From the NCBI GenBank assembly GCA_003508835.1, contig PUFA01000062.1, positions 6,103,501-6,167,500 on the forward strand: a DNA stretch of 64,000 nt, given 5' to 3'. The DNA comes from Eonycteris spelaea (taxonomy: Eukaryota; Chordata; Mammalia; Chiroptera; Pteropodidae). Below are positions 26,370 to 38,362 of the stretch, piece by piece; the stretch's first letter is position 1, and each line of letters begins with the position of its first letter. The notes below the pieces were generated by a model, which saw nothing but the letters and a program-made list of their open reading frames with translations, did not search any database and was not told where the DNA came from. Both the position numbers and the translations under genes were made by a program.

Positions 26370-29300
26370 ATCCAGCAAGTGGAAAATCAGTCAGAACATA
26401 GTTAACAACACAATCAATCAACTGGATCTAATGACATCTATAGACAATGTCATCCAATAATAGCAGAATACACAATCTTCTCAAGCTTACAAGAATATTC
26501 ACCAAGACAGACCACACTGTAGGCCATAAAGCACACTTTAATAAATCTAAAAGAATAAAAACTATACAATGTCTCCTCTCAGATGACAATGAAATTAAAC
26601 TAGAAATCAGTAACAGAATGATGGCTGGAAAATTCTAAAATACTTGGGAGATTAAACAACATACTTCTAATTAACACACGGGTCAATGAAGAAATCTCAA
26701 GAGAAATTTACAAATATTATGAGCTAAATGAAAACGAAAATACAACTTATCAAAATTATGGATACAGCAAAAGCAATGCTTGAGGGAAATTTATAGCAGT
26801 AAATGCACAGATTTAAAAAAGACTAAAATCAATAATCTAAGCTTATACCTCAGGAAATCAAAGAAGAGCAAATAAAATCCAAAGTAAGTAGAAGAAAAAA
26901 AAATACAAAATTAGAGCACAAATCAATAAAATTGAAAACAGGAAATCAACAGAGAAAAATCAATGAAACAGAAAACTGGTTCTTTGAAAAGATCAATAAA
27001 ATCAATAGGCGTCTAGGTATGCTAAGTAAGGGAAAAAAGACAGAGAACACAAACTTCTAATATCAGAAATAAAAGAGAACATCACTATAGATCCCATGAA
27101 CATTAAAAGGATAATAAAATGCTATGAACAACTCTATGCCCACAAATTTGATAACCTATGTGAAATGGACCAATTCCTTTGAAGACACAATCTGCCAAAA
27201 CTCACACGAGAACAAACCACCTGAATAAGCCTACCTCTATTAAAGAAACTGAATCCATAATTAATAACCTTCCAAAATAGAAAGCACCCGGCCCAGATGG
27301 GTTAACTGGTGAATTCTACTAAACACTTAAGAAAGAAATTATACCAATTCTCTACGATATCTTTCAGAACATAGAAGCAGGGAGGAATACTTCCTAATTT
27401 ATTCTATAAGGCAAGCATCTCCCTAACAAAACCAAACCGAACATCAGCAAACTGAATCCAACAATGTATAAAAAAATTATACATCATGACTAAGTGAGAT
27501 TTATACCAGGTATGCAAGGCTTATTAAACATTTGAAAATCAATTATTGTAAGGCATCACATCAACAGGCTGAAGAATTTGAAAAATCACATGATCTTATT
27601 AATAGATGCAGAAAAAGCATTTAACAAAATTCATCATCCACTCATGATAAAAACTCTCAGTCAATTGGAAAGAAAGGGAGTAACTTCCTCAACTTGATAA
27701 AGAATATCTAAAGAAAACCTACAGCTATTATCATACATAATATTGAGAAGCTCACAAGTCTACTACTAAGATCTGAAACAAGGCAAGGATGTTCCCTCTC
27801 TCTACTGCCTTTTAACATGAAGCTGACAATCCAAGCTAATGCAATAAGAAAAGGAAATAAAAGGAATATGGATTGGGAAGGAAGAAATAAAACTGTTCAT
27901 AGACAACATGATCATCTATATAGAAAATCTGAAAGAACTGAGAAGAAAAACCTCTTGGAACTAATAAGAAATTATAGCAAGATTGCAGGATACAAGTTTA
28001 ATATACAAAAGTCAATCAATTTCTTGTAAACCAGCAATGAACAATTAAATTTGAAATTTAAAACACAATACTATTTACATTAGCAGCTCCCAAAATGAAA
28101 CACTTAGGTATAAATCTAACAACAACAACAAAAGTTCTACATGAGAAAATCTACAAAACTCTGGTGAAAGATACAAAATAAAACTAAATAAATGGAGAGA
28201 GATTCCATGTTCATGAATAGGGAGACTCAACATTGTCAGATGTCAGTTATTCCTAACTTGAGCCACAGAATGAATTCAATTCCAATCAAAAATCCCAGCA
28301 AGTTAGTTTGTGGATAATGACAAAATGAGTCTAAAGTTTATAAGGAGAGGCAAAATACCTATAATACTCAATTTGATTTTAAAGGACAAAGTCAAAAATT
28401 GAAACTACTGGCTTCGAGACTTACTACAAAGCTACAGTAATCAAGACAGACTAGTATTGGTGAAAGAATAGACAAACAAGTCAAAGGAGCAGAATAGAAG
28501 GCCCAGAAAGAAACCACATGAATAAAGTTAACTGGTCTTGGTAAAGGAGCAATGAAAATACTCTGGAGCAAAGACAGTCTTTTCAATAAGTGGTAATAGA
28601 ACAACTGGACATCCACATGCAAAAAAAAAAAAAATGAATCTAGACACAGATTTTATACCCTTCACAAAAAATAACTCAAAATGGATCAGAGCCCTAAATG
28701 TAAAATGCAAAACTATAAAAGTTCTAGAAGACAACATAGGAGAAAACCAATTAACCTTGGGTATGGAGGTGACTTTTTAGATATAACACTGAGATTATGA
28801 TCCAAGAAAGAAGTAAGTGATAAGTTAGACGTCACTAAACTTAAAAACTTGTGCTCTGTGGAAGACAATGCCGAGAGAATAAGCAGCCGACTGAGGGAAA
28901 ATATTTGCAAAAGACACGCTGCTAAAGGACTATGATCCAAAATACACAAAGAACTCTTAAAACTCAACAACAGGGAAACAAACAACCCAATTAATATGGG
29001 GCAAAGACCGCAACAGATTTCACCAAAGAAGATAGACGGATGGCAAATAAGTATATGCAAGGATGCTTCACATCGTATGAGACACAGAAATGCAAATTAA
29101 AACAACAATGAGATATCACTACACAGCTATTAGAAAGACTGAACTCTGGAACCCTGACAACACCAAATGCTGATGAGGATGTGGAGCAAGAGGAATTCGC
29201 ATTCACTGCTGCTGGATATGCAAAACAACACAGCCACTTTGGAAGATAGTGTGTCAGTTTCTCAAAAAACTAAACATGCTCTTATCATACGATCCAGCAA

Positions 29301-29985
29301 TCATGTTCCTTGGTATTTACCCAAAGGATAAACATATTTGCACAAATACACACACAGATGTTTGCAGCAAGTTTATTCATAACTGTCACAAACTGGAGGC
29401 AACCAAGATATCCTTAAACAAGCAAGCTGATAAGTGAACCATGATATATTATGCAATAGAATATTATGCAGTGATAAAAAGAAATGAACTATCTCAAGTT
29501 ACAAAAAGACATAAGAGGACTTTATGCAAACTGGTAAGTAAAAGAAGCCAATCTGAAAAGGCTACATACTATATGATTCCAACTATCTGGCATTCTGGAA
29601 AAGGCAAAAACTACAGAGACAGTAAAAAAAAATCAGTGGTTGCCAGTGGGTGAGGCAGAGGAAGGGAGGGATGAATAGGGGAAGCCCAGGGTATTTTTAG
29701 GGTGGTGAAACTATTCTATGTGATATTGTAGCGGTGGATATATGTCATACATTTGTCAAAACCCATGGAATGTATACACAGTTAACCCTAGGGTAAACTA
29801 AGGAATTTAGTTAATGTATCCATATTGGCTCATCAATTGTAACAAATGTACCATACTAATGCAAGATGCTAATAATAGGGAAACTGGAGGATGAGGGGAC
29901 ATGGCATATGGGAACTCTACTTTCTGCTCAGTTTTTCTATAAACCTAAAACTGCTCCAAAAAATAAAGCCCAGTAATTTACAAAA
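26370..29985 (+). mobile_element. 5'-truncated L1 retrotransposon with decayed ORF2
   Basis: This is the largest single repeat, about 3.6 kb. It enters inside ORF2 ('gcaagtggaaaatcagtcag', 'ggccataaagcacactttaa'). It runs through the reverse transcriptase region and C-terminal ORF2 into a 3' UTR with the usual 'gttgccagtgggtgaggcag' block, and ends near 'ctgctccaaaaaataaagcc'. ORF1, the 5' UTR and the endonuclease start are missing. ORF2 is broken by many stops and frameshifts. At 27893-27910 the catalytic FADD box reads FIDN, so the second Asp is lost. It is therefore dead. Divergence suggests an L1MA/L1MB-like age, which is inference. It would lie in the intron between the two predicted minus-strand exons, in antisense orientation to that gene. 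Confidence 0.93.
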
Positions 29986-31632
29986 GAAGTACTTCTCAGA
30001 ATGACCTATTCATATTTAAGATTGAACTCATTCATATTTAAGATTGCAATAATCTTTTCAAAAATAAGAAATACTCCAAACATTGTGATTTAAGCTATAA
30101 AGCAACACTTGAACATTAATGGCAAAATGGCTCAGTTATGTCCTTTAAGAAAAACAAAAATTTGCTCAAGCACAACTGCTGATCTAAATTTGTCTTATAA
30201 TTCAAAAGCACTTAAGTCTTCTAAATGTAGAGAGCATCCTAAACACTGCTAAATGTTGACGGAACAACATCTGTGGTCAAGGCAGAACTCCATTTTGTGG
30301 TATAACATGTTTAGATCTGTAACTCCATCACTGCCCCCACAGGTTTTTCTATTTTATGTACATATTTATTCCAACAGACATGAAGGCAATGCTTTGTATA
30401 CCAAATGGCAGGGCACACCTTATTCCTACTGAAAGTAAAGGCTTCATTCAGCATGCAGCATAAGCACATATAGGGAGGGAGCCTAGCACAAATCTGTATT
30501 GTGCCCTCTGCAAAATTACACCCTGATGAAACTACACCTAAGACTTGCTTTGGTTCCAAAATGACATCTTTACAACATCCCTTAAGAACATTCTCAAAGC
30601 CAAAGACACACTTTAACAGAGCCCCCTAAGAGAAGAGTTCCCCAAGCTGTGTACCTCAAGAAACAATGCTATTAAGAGCCTTGCTCTCAGCTAAGAAGAT
30701 GCAGCTAACATGAACTATATCTGCCAATAACACAGAAATTTGAATACAGAAATAATAATCAGGTCTCCGAAGATATTTTTCCACCATTTGCAAAATTCCA
30801 TGTAAGTTTTTACTGTGATTTTTAAATTAAAACACCTCAATTTCAAACTGCCTTCTTAAGGCTTCTGTGAATTACATCTACAGTTTGTAATTGCGCATGG
30901 AACCCCTGGTTGGTCACCCCGAACACCTTTCATAAAGTAGCACCCACTGCACAATGACTTTGCTCTTCAGTCCTAACCCAAAGGGTATGGGGTCTTTGAG
31001 CCTCTTTCTGTGGAAGCACCCTCACATGGAGGCGGGCGCCAAGGACTCTGGAGCCCCACCTCCAATTTCCCCGGTTGCAGCCACACCCTTAGCTTGTTCT
31101 GCTTCTCACTGACAACTGTGTCCATGACAATTCACAGCTGACACCACACCACTTCCCCTGCTTCCGTTTCCACACAAATATTTACTGGTGACACATGTCA
31201 AATAGTTAATAATAAAGCCTGCTCATCAGGCAACTAAATTGGTTAAATTCTGGTTAGGTTTAAAGAGTCAATCGAATTCTCTTTAGAATATAATCAAATT
31301 TCATTCAAACGAATAAAAACGGCTTTGAGGACAAGTGATTCCAAAAAATAATAATTTTTGTCAATATTTACTTCTTTAAGTTTCATGTTGGAAAGGATCA
31401 GAGGATTCTTAGATTTCAAAAACAGCTAATTAATTACTTGTATAAAAAGTGAGTCTGTATGCAACCCTAAGATTGTTTTATAAACAGCATTTTAAAAGTA
31501 AGGTTCAGGTACATCAAAAAATCAGCCTCATTTTCTTTAAGGATGATGGCAGAGTAGGACAGGGGTTCAACTGCTTGTAAAATGGGGCAAAAAGAAAAGA
31601 AATGAAATCTGGGGACTAATGCCACATATTAC
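29986..31632. other. Unassigned non-coding sequence
   Basis: Contains a 22-bp direct duplication (listed separately) and a GC-richer patch at 30890-31160 that I could not assign. No other exon is supported. Confidence 0.45.
30008..30046. repeat. 22-bp-period direct repeat
   Basis: The 17-mer 'attcatatttaagattg' occurs at 30008-30024 and again at 30030-30046, giving a period of 22 bases. Confidence 0.85.
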
Positions 31633-31729
31633 CTTTATTTTGTTTTTTTTCTACTAAGCGTTTAGAAAGAACTTTTATAAATTTCATCCTTCTGGCCATT
31701 GTTTCATAATTTTCCTTCTCCTTGCCCGC
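31633..31729 (-). CDS. Predicted 97-bp coding exon, gene unidentified
   Basis: On the minus strand, the acceptor (pyrimidine-rich sequence then 'gtctttaatag') and the donor (AAAG|GTAATA) bound 97 bases. Only one frame is open. It begins in phase 0, has 32 codons and leaves one G over. It includes EKENYETMARRMKFI followed by KVLSKRLVEKK. The peptide is strongly charged, lysine-rich and helix-prone, and could be a coiled coil or a basic region. The other two frames hit stops within a few codons after the midpoint. The exon joins in frame with the 49-bp exon at 11145-11193. A possible preceding micro-exon at 31938-31960 would also join in phase. I do not recognise the protein, so no name is given. 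The CpG island near 47.4-48.2 kb lies upstream on the same strand and is a plausible promoter for the gene. Confidence 0.65.
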
Positions 31730-33189
31730 CTATTAAAGACAACTGACTTGTGAAGAAGGAAAACAAAACAACAGAACAGATTAAAAGAGAGAGAAAACAT
31801 AGGTTTACATTATACCATTGGATAAAGAATCTCGAAAAAAATTAACATCTATAGTATATGTGGCTTAGTGGTTGACAAAGAAACAATAAGAAGTAATCAC
31901 TGCAAAAGTTAAAGTGGTTTGATAAGACTGAGCCTACCTCCAAAAGTCTCTGAGGCACAACTGGAAATTACAAGACAGCACATGCATTAAGACAGTTACC
32001 CCTTACTCCAGTTTCTATGACTATTTGCCAGATAACTAAAAACCCTTCATGTAAATTTCTCTCTCACAAACACATTAACACAGAGAAAGATTCATAGAAA
32101 AAGATCCAGAATATAACTTCCTTCACGATTTCAAGTTTATTCCTGCATTCCTCCCAACCTAAAATACGTAACATGAATTATCCTTAATAAACCCATGTGC
32201 TTTAGACGGGTATAACCTTAACCTTTAAGGACAAAGAATCTCAGTGGTAAAGAACAGTTATTATCACCCTCTTAATTTCCTTCTCTTAAAAGTTACTAGT
32301 ATTCTATATCTTTAGTTCACTTTTCTTCTCGATTCTTACAAAGTTGTCTTTGTAGACAAATGTGCTACCTCCGAAACAGAGAAGGAATGATCAGATTTTC
32401 ACTTTTTATCCCCTGTCATGACTGTCATCATGTTTCAGAAAAGTATGGGAAGAGTCTGCCAAATTAATGCTCTTAAGATTGCAACTTTGTGCACATCTAA
32501 ATCTTTTAGGCTATAGAATATAACCTGAACTCCTGACAACCACCATCTTCCTGAATCTGGTCCTTCCCAAGAGTGTCCTAGAAGTGGCACCAAATCGAGT
32601 TAAAGAAAGTGATTAATACTGATTTTCCTAGTAATCTTAGTTTTTTCTTCGAAATATAAAACTAGGCTAACTAGACAATTTAAGGATTTTTCATGCTCTA
32701 CTTCCAAGATTTTTATCCTACCCCTCCCAAGCTCATGGAAGATTTTCTTTAAAAAACTGCCGTGGTAAGTGGCATCTATTACTATGTTGTCCCTACTAGA
32801 GATGGTCTAAGCCTCGAGGAACTTAAAATCCAGTTGAAAACCGAATGATGCTATATTAAACCCAATACAAGTCTATTTCTGATTGCTCTGAAATGAGCCT
32901 CACAGACGACTGATAGAGTGTGCATTCTCGGTGGTGGAAACTGGTACTATAAGAGTGAAAAACTGTTTTGTGGGCATTAAAGGGCATTAAAGTTTCAAAG
33001 GAGAAAGGGAGTGGTTAAGAAAAACCTGTCTAAGAAGACAATAAAATAAAAAAGGTTGAGAAACACTGAGAGAGGAACCCACGGAGAGCTTTATATTGGC
33101 TACTAAATTGGCTAAATTACCCTGAACAAATTACTTAATCTGAGTCTCACCTTAATATACCACTAACATTATGGGATTTTTTTGGTTGG
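31730..33189. other. Unassigned, probably intronic sequence
   Basis: A weak minus-strand L2-like stretch lies at about 32790-33110 ('gcctcgaggaacttaaaatc'). A possible 23-bp micro-exon at 31938-31960 is discussed as a finding. Nothing else is recognised. Confidence 0.4.
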
Positions 33190-33430
33190 ATTCCAACTAC
33201 ATCTTCTCATCTTTCACTTCCCAAGTTTAACGTTCCTTCCTAAAAGGGATCCTTTCCTGACATGGGTCTAACATAGGTCTTCCTCTTATTCTCTCTCAGC
33301 ACTACTGATTCACTTTCACAACCTGTGGTTATAGGCTTGTTTCCTTGCTTTGACTGGATGTCTGCTACATTAGGTGGCAGGTTCCATGAGGGAGGGACCA
33401 TGTCTGTTTGTTTACAACAGTACACTAGCG
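33190..33430 (+). mobile_element. L2 LINE 3' fragment
   Basis: Sense L2 3' end, with 'ggttccatgagggagggacc' followed by 'atgtctgtttgtttac'. Confidence 0.7.
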
Positions 33431-34390
33431 TGCACAAAACAGGTGCGTGCTGGTTCTTGCCAAGCCCTTCCCTTTTACCAACTTTATTTTCCCAAAATCC
33501 TGAAGGATGTGCCAGGACCCTTTTCTAGAGCTCAACCCCAAAAGATGGTCTCCAATACTAGTAACTCACTAACTCTTTAAAACCACTTTGAGGTCCCCTT
33601 GGCCTCAGAGCATAACCTGGCAGAAAATTTCCCCTAAATCTCTGATCACTTATAAAAATTTTAGTATGACTTTTATAGTTTTTATAATAATAAACTTGAT
33701 ATTAAGGGAATGGGCTGGTGAAAGAATGTGCATATTTTTAGAATGCAAGATTGAATATCAAAATGCCTTTTTGTTCAATCTTCAAGATGTCCAGAGAATT
33801 TAAAAGACCTTCCCTTTCTTACTCCAGCGGCCGATGTCACACTTTCAGGTGCATCAATAACTGAGCTAACAGGGATGAGGCAGTGAAGTCCAGGACACGC
33901 CTGTTCCACACGCCGTGGCAGGAAACCTAATGCAAAGGAGAGGCGAGCAGGTGTACCGGGCAGAGGGAAAGCAAACTTGAGATACGGGAACTCATTTCAT
34001 ATCAGAACAGCTCACATTTGGAAAGTATACTTCTCCCCCCCCACCCCGCCCCAAAATAGCTTCTACTCATTTAGGAATTATTACCGTGAAATGAGTGTTA
34101 GTGAAAATATAACATGAGAAGATCAGGAAGATGAGATAGTCGTTGGACTTCCTTACAATGACTATAGACATTTTTTCCTACTGTATCAAGACATTTGACA
34201 AGTTCTAAACTGTAAGTTTAATTGGAAAAAGTAAAAGGTAAGACATACATATTTGTGTGTATATGCATGTATGCATGTACATAATTCATATATTTTACAT
34301 ATAGATCTATATCTCTATATAAAAGTTACGTGGATTAAAACAAAAAAATACTTCATTCTCTCAGTTTCCTATTAAATGTGGCCTTCAATT
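33431..34390. other. Unassigned non-coding sequence
   Basis: No exon or repeat recognised. A C-rich run lies at 34034-34052, and 34240-34320 is an imperfect TA/TG-rich stretch. Confidence 0.45.
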
Positions 34391-34520
34391 AGGGTGACCA
34401 TATAATTTAACATCCTAACCAGGCCAGTTTTGAGAGTGAAAGACAGCCTTACTAATAATTATACCAGGACAACAAGTATACACTGGGGCCAGCCTGGGCA
34501 AGCCAGGACACATAATCACC
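34391..34520 (+). mobile_element. Small non-autonomous DNA transposon
   Basis: The left end 'agggtgaccatataattt' and right end 'cacataatcacctt' form an imperfect terminal inverted repeat around about 130 bp. The interior ('ttttgagagtgaaagac', 'aataattataccaggaca') fits a common mammalian MER-type element. I am not sure of the family name. A similar left end occurs at 37926-37945. Confidence 0.6.
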
Positions 34521-35644
34521 TTTATTATAATAAATAAAGCCCGTAGAAAATTGCAAGATTTCAGGAAATAAAAACCAGATGAACAATATTAAAATGTATC
34601 TCCTTTAGTAAAGTATTTTCAAAAGTCTTTAAGAGATGAATTTTAAAAGATAAAGTCCACAAAGAATTTCGACCCTACAAGGCAATGTTCTATTAAACAA
34701 AGGATATAAATTAAAGAATAGTAAATTATTAACACGTGAAATTAATTAATCTCTAATAGGAACAGAAGCTTAAACTAATATTTTCTTTAATTAAGAAAAC
34801 CAATCCTTTCTGAAAACAGAAGCCGACCCCATACAGACATTTCTGCACCATAGTCTCTAGTACCACTTAGTTATTTCTGTTACTAGGAAACATTTGCACA
34901 AAAACAAGATTTACATCCTCCTCTTGCTTCTCTTCTTCTACCTAAAGGAATAATCTCCATTATAGCAATACACTTAATATCTCCACAGCAACTAGCATAA
35001 TTGGAATGTTGCAACAGGAGGATAATGAAGTAGAAAACAAAGGAATAGTAGTGTAGAAGGAAAAAAAACAAAACACTTCAAACAGCATTGGTGGGAAAAG
35101 AATGACCAAGAAAAAAAGAGAAAACTCACTAAATAGAACCCTTTTGAGGTAGCTAAGGTCAGTGATTACAAGGCCTTTAGGTTACTTAAGTATGCAATAG
35201 GCAAATAAACGTTTCAGAAATGGTCAAATGTGTGGAGTAACTGCAGTGACTTCAGGAGAACACAGAGGCAGGGAAGAGAGGAGGGTTCTGAAGTAGGTAA
35301 GACGTGATTTCCATAGGTGTTCATCTGTAGCTCCCAAGAAGGTGCAGGGTCTCAGAAGAAAGGACTAGACTCAGCCAGCCTTCCAAATCAATCCCTGGCA
35401 ACCAGCGAGGTGAAGGAGGGGGCAGAAGGAAAGGGGATGGATAGGGGAGGAGGGAGGCAGCAGGGCCATCCGGGCCAAAGACATTCTCCGCCCCGGCAAG
35501 GCTGCAGCTACAGAAGGCACAGGGAGCAGACTGGGAGTCAGGAAAGCAGGGCTCTGCATTGGCCTCTCCCCACACAACTCAGGAGAAAATAATACAAGCA
35601 AACACGCAAGATTTGTGTATACTCGACTCATGAATTTAGAAAAC
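34521..35644. other. Unassigned non-coding sequence
   Basis: The stretch 35270-35590 is GC-richer and open on both strands, but I see no splice pair or protein family, so no exon is called. Confidence 0.45.
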
Positions 35645-35830
35645 GTCTATATTGAGCATCTGCAGCATGTTAGAAAATACCAAAAAAATGCATACATTTT
35701 GCTCTTAAGGAGCTCCATCTAAAAAAAAAACAACAACATAATTTCAACAGAAAATCATATTATAATATGGTAGTCCTGTGGCAGAGAAAGGCCTAAGTAG
35801 TCTGGAACGAGGAGGAGACACCTCTCCCAT
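35645..35830 (-). mobile_element. L2 LINE 3' fragment
   Basis: Reverse L2 3' end: 'atattgagcatctgcagc', then 'tgctcttaaggagctccatc'. It lies head-on to the sense L2 that starts about 160 bp further on. Confidence 0.6.
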
Positions 35831-35989
35831 GGGGGTAAAGTGGAGAAGATGGGGGGGGAAGGCGCCCTACAGGGGATGCTGGAAGTCAATTCATTTGTGC
35901 TTTCGGTCACTCCTCTAAAAACGGCTCCACAGGATCACCACGTAAAAGGAATCCTCCATATTACTAAGCCCAACGAGGACTGTGTTCTC

Positions 35990-37175
35990 ACTAACGCAGC
36001 TGCTCAAGAACTCACAACAGAACTGACCATTCCATCCTGCTTTAAGCCTGTGATTCTGTTGGCTCTTCCAGTCCTCCTACGTCACTGGTTACTCCGTGGT
36101 CTCCCACTTGATCTATTCACTCTGTTATTCCTCAGAGCCTGATCTCTGTCTCTCTTCTTTCCCTACAAAATCTCCCTAGGTGATCTGAGATGTCCCATAA
36201 GATTATACATCACTTCTATGCTGAGACAACTCTGACCTTGATCTTCTCCCTGAATGTAGGTCTCTCAATCACTGCTGGCGATTTGACATCTCCATCTGGA
36301 CGACAAACTAACCAATGGCCAAAACAGAACTCTATTCTGTACAACCCTGTCACCCAGCAACACACGAGGAGTCCTGCATGATTTCTCCTACTCTCTCATG
36401 CCACCCATCCAAACCTATCCTTAAGTCTTGTTGATTCTCTCTCCAAACCTCTCGAACCCATCCACCACTCTCATCTCCAATACTGCCACTCTATGCCATG
36501 TCACCTCACTTCTTCTCATGTAGCATGCTACCACTAGCTTCATAACTAATCTTCTTGCGTCTACTTGCCCCTTTCTACTCCACCCTGACCAGCAACCAGG
36601 GAGATGTTACAATGTAAATCAGATCACGTCCCTCTCCTTCTTTGATCACTTCACACGATGCTTCCTCATTGCATTGGGAATGAGATTCATACTTCTTACA
36701 GAGTCTGCAAGCTCGATCCGCCCTGGTCCTGCCTACTTTGTGACCTTCTCTCTCACTACTCTCTCTTGCCAGGACACTGCCACCAAACTTGTGTAATGAA
36801 GCACAAGCCCTCCCCGTGCAGATGCATACTGTTCCCTCTGCTGGCTCCTTCTTATCCTTCACATCTCAGTGCAAATCTGATCTCTTCCAACAAACCTTTC
36901 CTGACAACGTTAGAGCAGATTTCCCCAGTCACTCTCTAGTGTTACCATATTTCCTTTAAAGAAGTCCGAATCCGCACTTATCTTGTTTATTGGTTTTACT
37001 CGCTTATCATCTGCTCGACCTCCCTTTTCAGTACCTTTCCTCTCTCAGTACACAAACTCAATCTCTTAAATTAAGGTAGACACTTAATTTACTGTTCACT
37101 GAACCCCTAGAATCAAGAATAACGTCTAGCACATAGCAAGTGCTGGAAAAATTGTGTTGAGTGCATTAATCAGTT
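35990..37175 (+). mobile_element. Long L2 LINE 3' copy
   Basis: About 1.2 kb of sense L2. Landmarks are 'gatttgacatctccatctgg', 'gtaaatcagatcacgtccct', 'ggctccttcttatccttcac', 'tcttccaacaaacctttcc' and the 3' end 'ctagcacatagcaagtgctg'. Open frames in this span are remains of the L2 coding region. Confidence 0.85.
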
Positions 37176-38007
37176 TCCGAAAGAATCAAGGAAGGTTGGA
37201 TGGTTTCAGTCATTTGTGTAGTGCAGGTATTTGATAAAATCAACACGTTTATGAAATCCAAAGCAACCTATCTCAAGAACTTGATGAGAACGGTGGCTTG
37301 CCCAGAGGCTGAGGGAACGTTTTTGCTCTGAAATCTGCTGTTATGAAATCCTTCTTCTCCATTTAGTTATTCTCCCCGCCCCTCCCCGCGACAGAACTGC
37401 ACTATCCCCTTCCTTCCTCCCCTCTCTCCTCTCCCTCTCAAACGGTGCTTGTCTTCCTATGCTCTAGTCTTATTGTTCCTGGTAGACTGATATTTAATAT
37501 CAACTACTGACTTCTCTGAGCTAGTGGTTGTGCTTCCAAATTTGCCGCAATAAGCCAGTGAACAAGAGCACATTAGTAAACAACATAATGTACATAAATG
37601 GGCAAGGATAGGGAAAAGGTGGCGATGGATAAACAGGTAGACAGTGAGGTAACAGAGTCGAGTTACATGTGGTGAGGCACTGGGCCTGAAACTAGGCAAG
37701 ATGTTGCACACATCCTGTTTCATAGCTCACAAAGGCATATGAGCAGCCATCTTTTCTATATGTATGAATCTAAGAGTCTAAATATTTATAGGCCCAGACA
37801 CAACTCCTGGCACCAAAATTCACAAATTTACATGACAGATAACCTTAGAGATGTTTCACTGTGCCATTCAGCCTATTCCTTTGTTCTAGCAAAAAGTAGC
37901 TGAACCAGTTTTCTCTATTGCTCACTAAGGTGACCATATAATCCCATTTTTAAATATAATAGACCAAAGTCATTGGACTATTAAGGGATCATCCTCAGAT
38001 TCATGCA
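37176..38007. other. Unassigned non-coding sequence
   Basis: No exon is supported. A pyrimidine-rich stretch lies at 37350-37440. Confidence 0.45.
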
Positions 38008-38362
38008 GGGTGCTGCTCCATAAGTGTAAGGCTGGTCAGAGCCGCACCATGTGGTAGCTATAGCCCCATGTGGCTACTGGGCACTGGAAATGTGGCCAGG
38101 CCACTTTGAAATGTGCTGTAAGTGTAGAATACATACCAGATTCTGAAGACTTGGAAAAAAATATGAACATTTCAGATATTTTATATGTTGATTCTAATTG
38201 ATACTATCAGATATAACATTACGATATATTGAGACAAATAAAATGTTCTTAAAATTAATTTCACCTGTTTCTTTTTACTTTTTGTAATGAGGCTGTTGAA
38301 AAACTCAAATTATACATATGGCTGTCATGTGTGATTCCCCTTATATTTTCACTGGACAGCAC
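38008..38362. mobile_element. Non-autonomous DNA transposon, hAT-like
   Basis: About 355 bp with matching ends: left 'gggtgctgctccataagt' and right 'cactggacagcactggg'. The interior ('atgtggctactgggcactgg', 'gtgctgtaagtgtagaatac', 'aatttcacctgtttctttt') is a widespread mammalian MER element. Superfamily placement is from memory and less certain than the repeat call. Confidence 0.75.

Noticed and set aside
35317..35631. Overlapping open frames on both strands
   Set aside because: Moderate GC content explains the openness. No splice sites, domain or repeat could be recognised.
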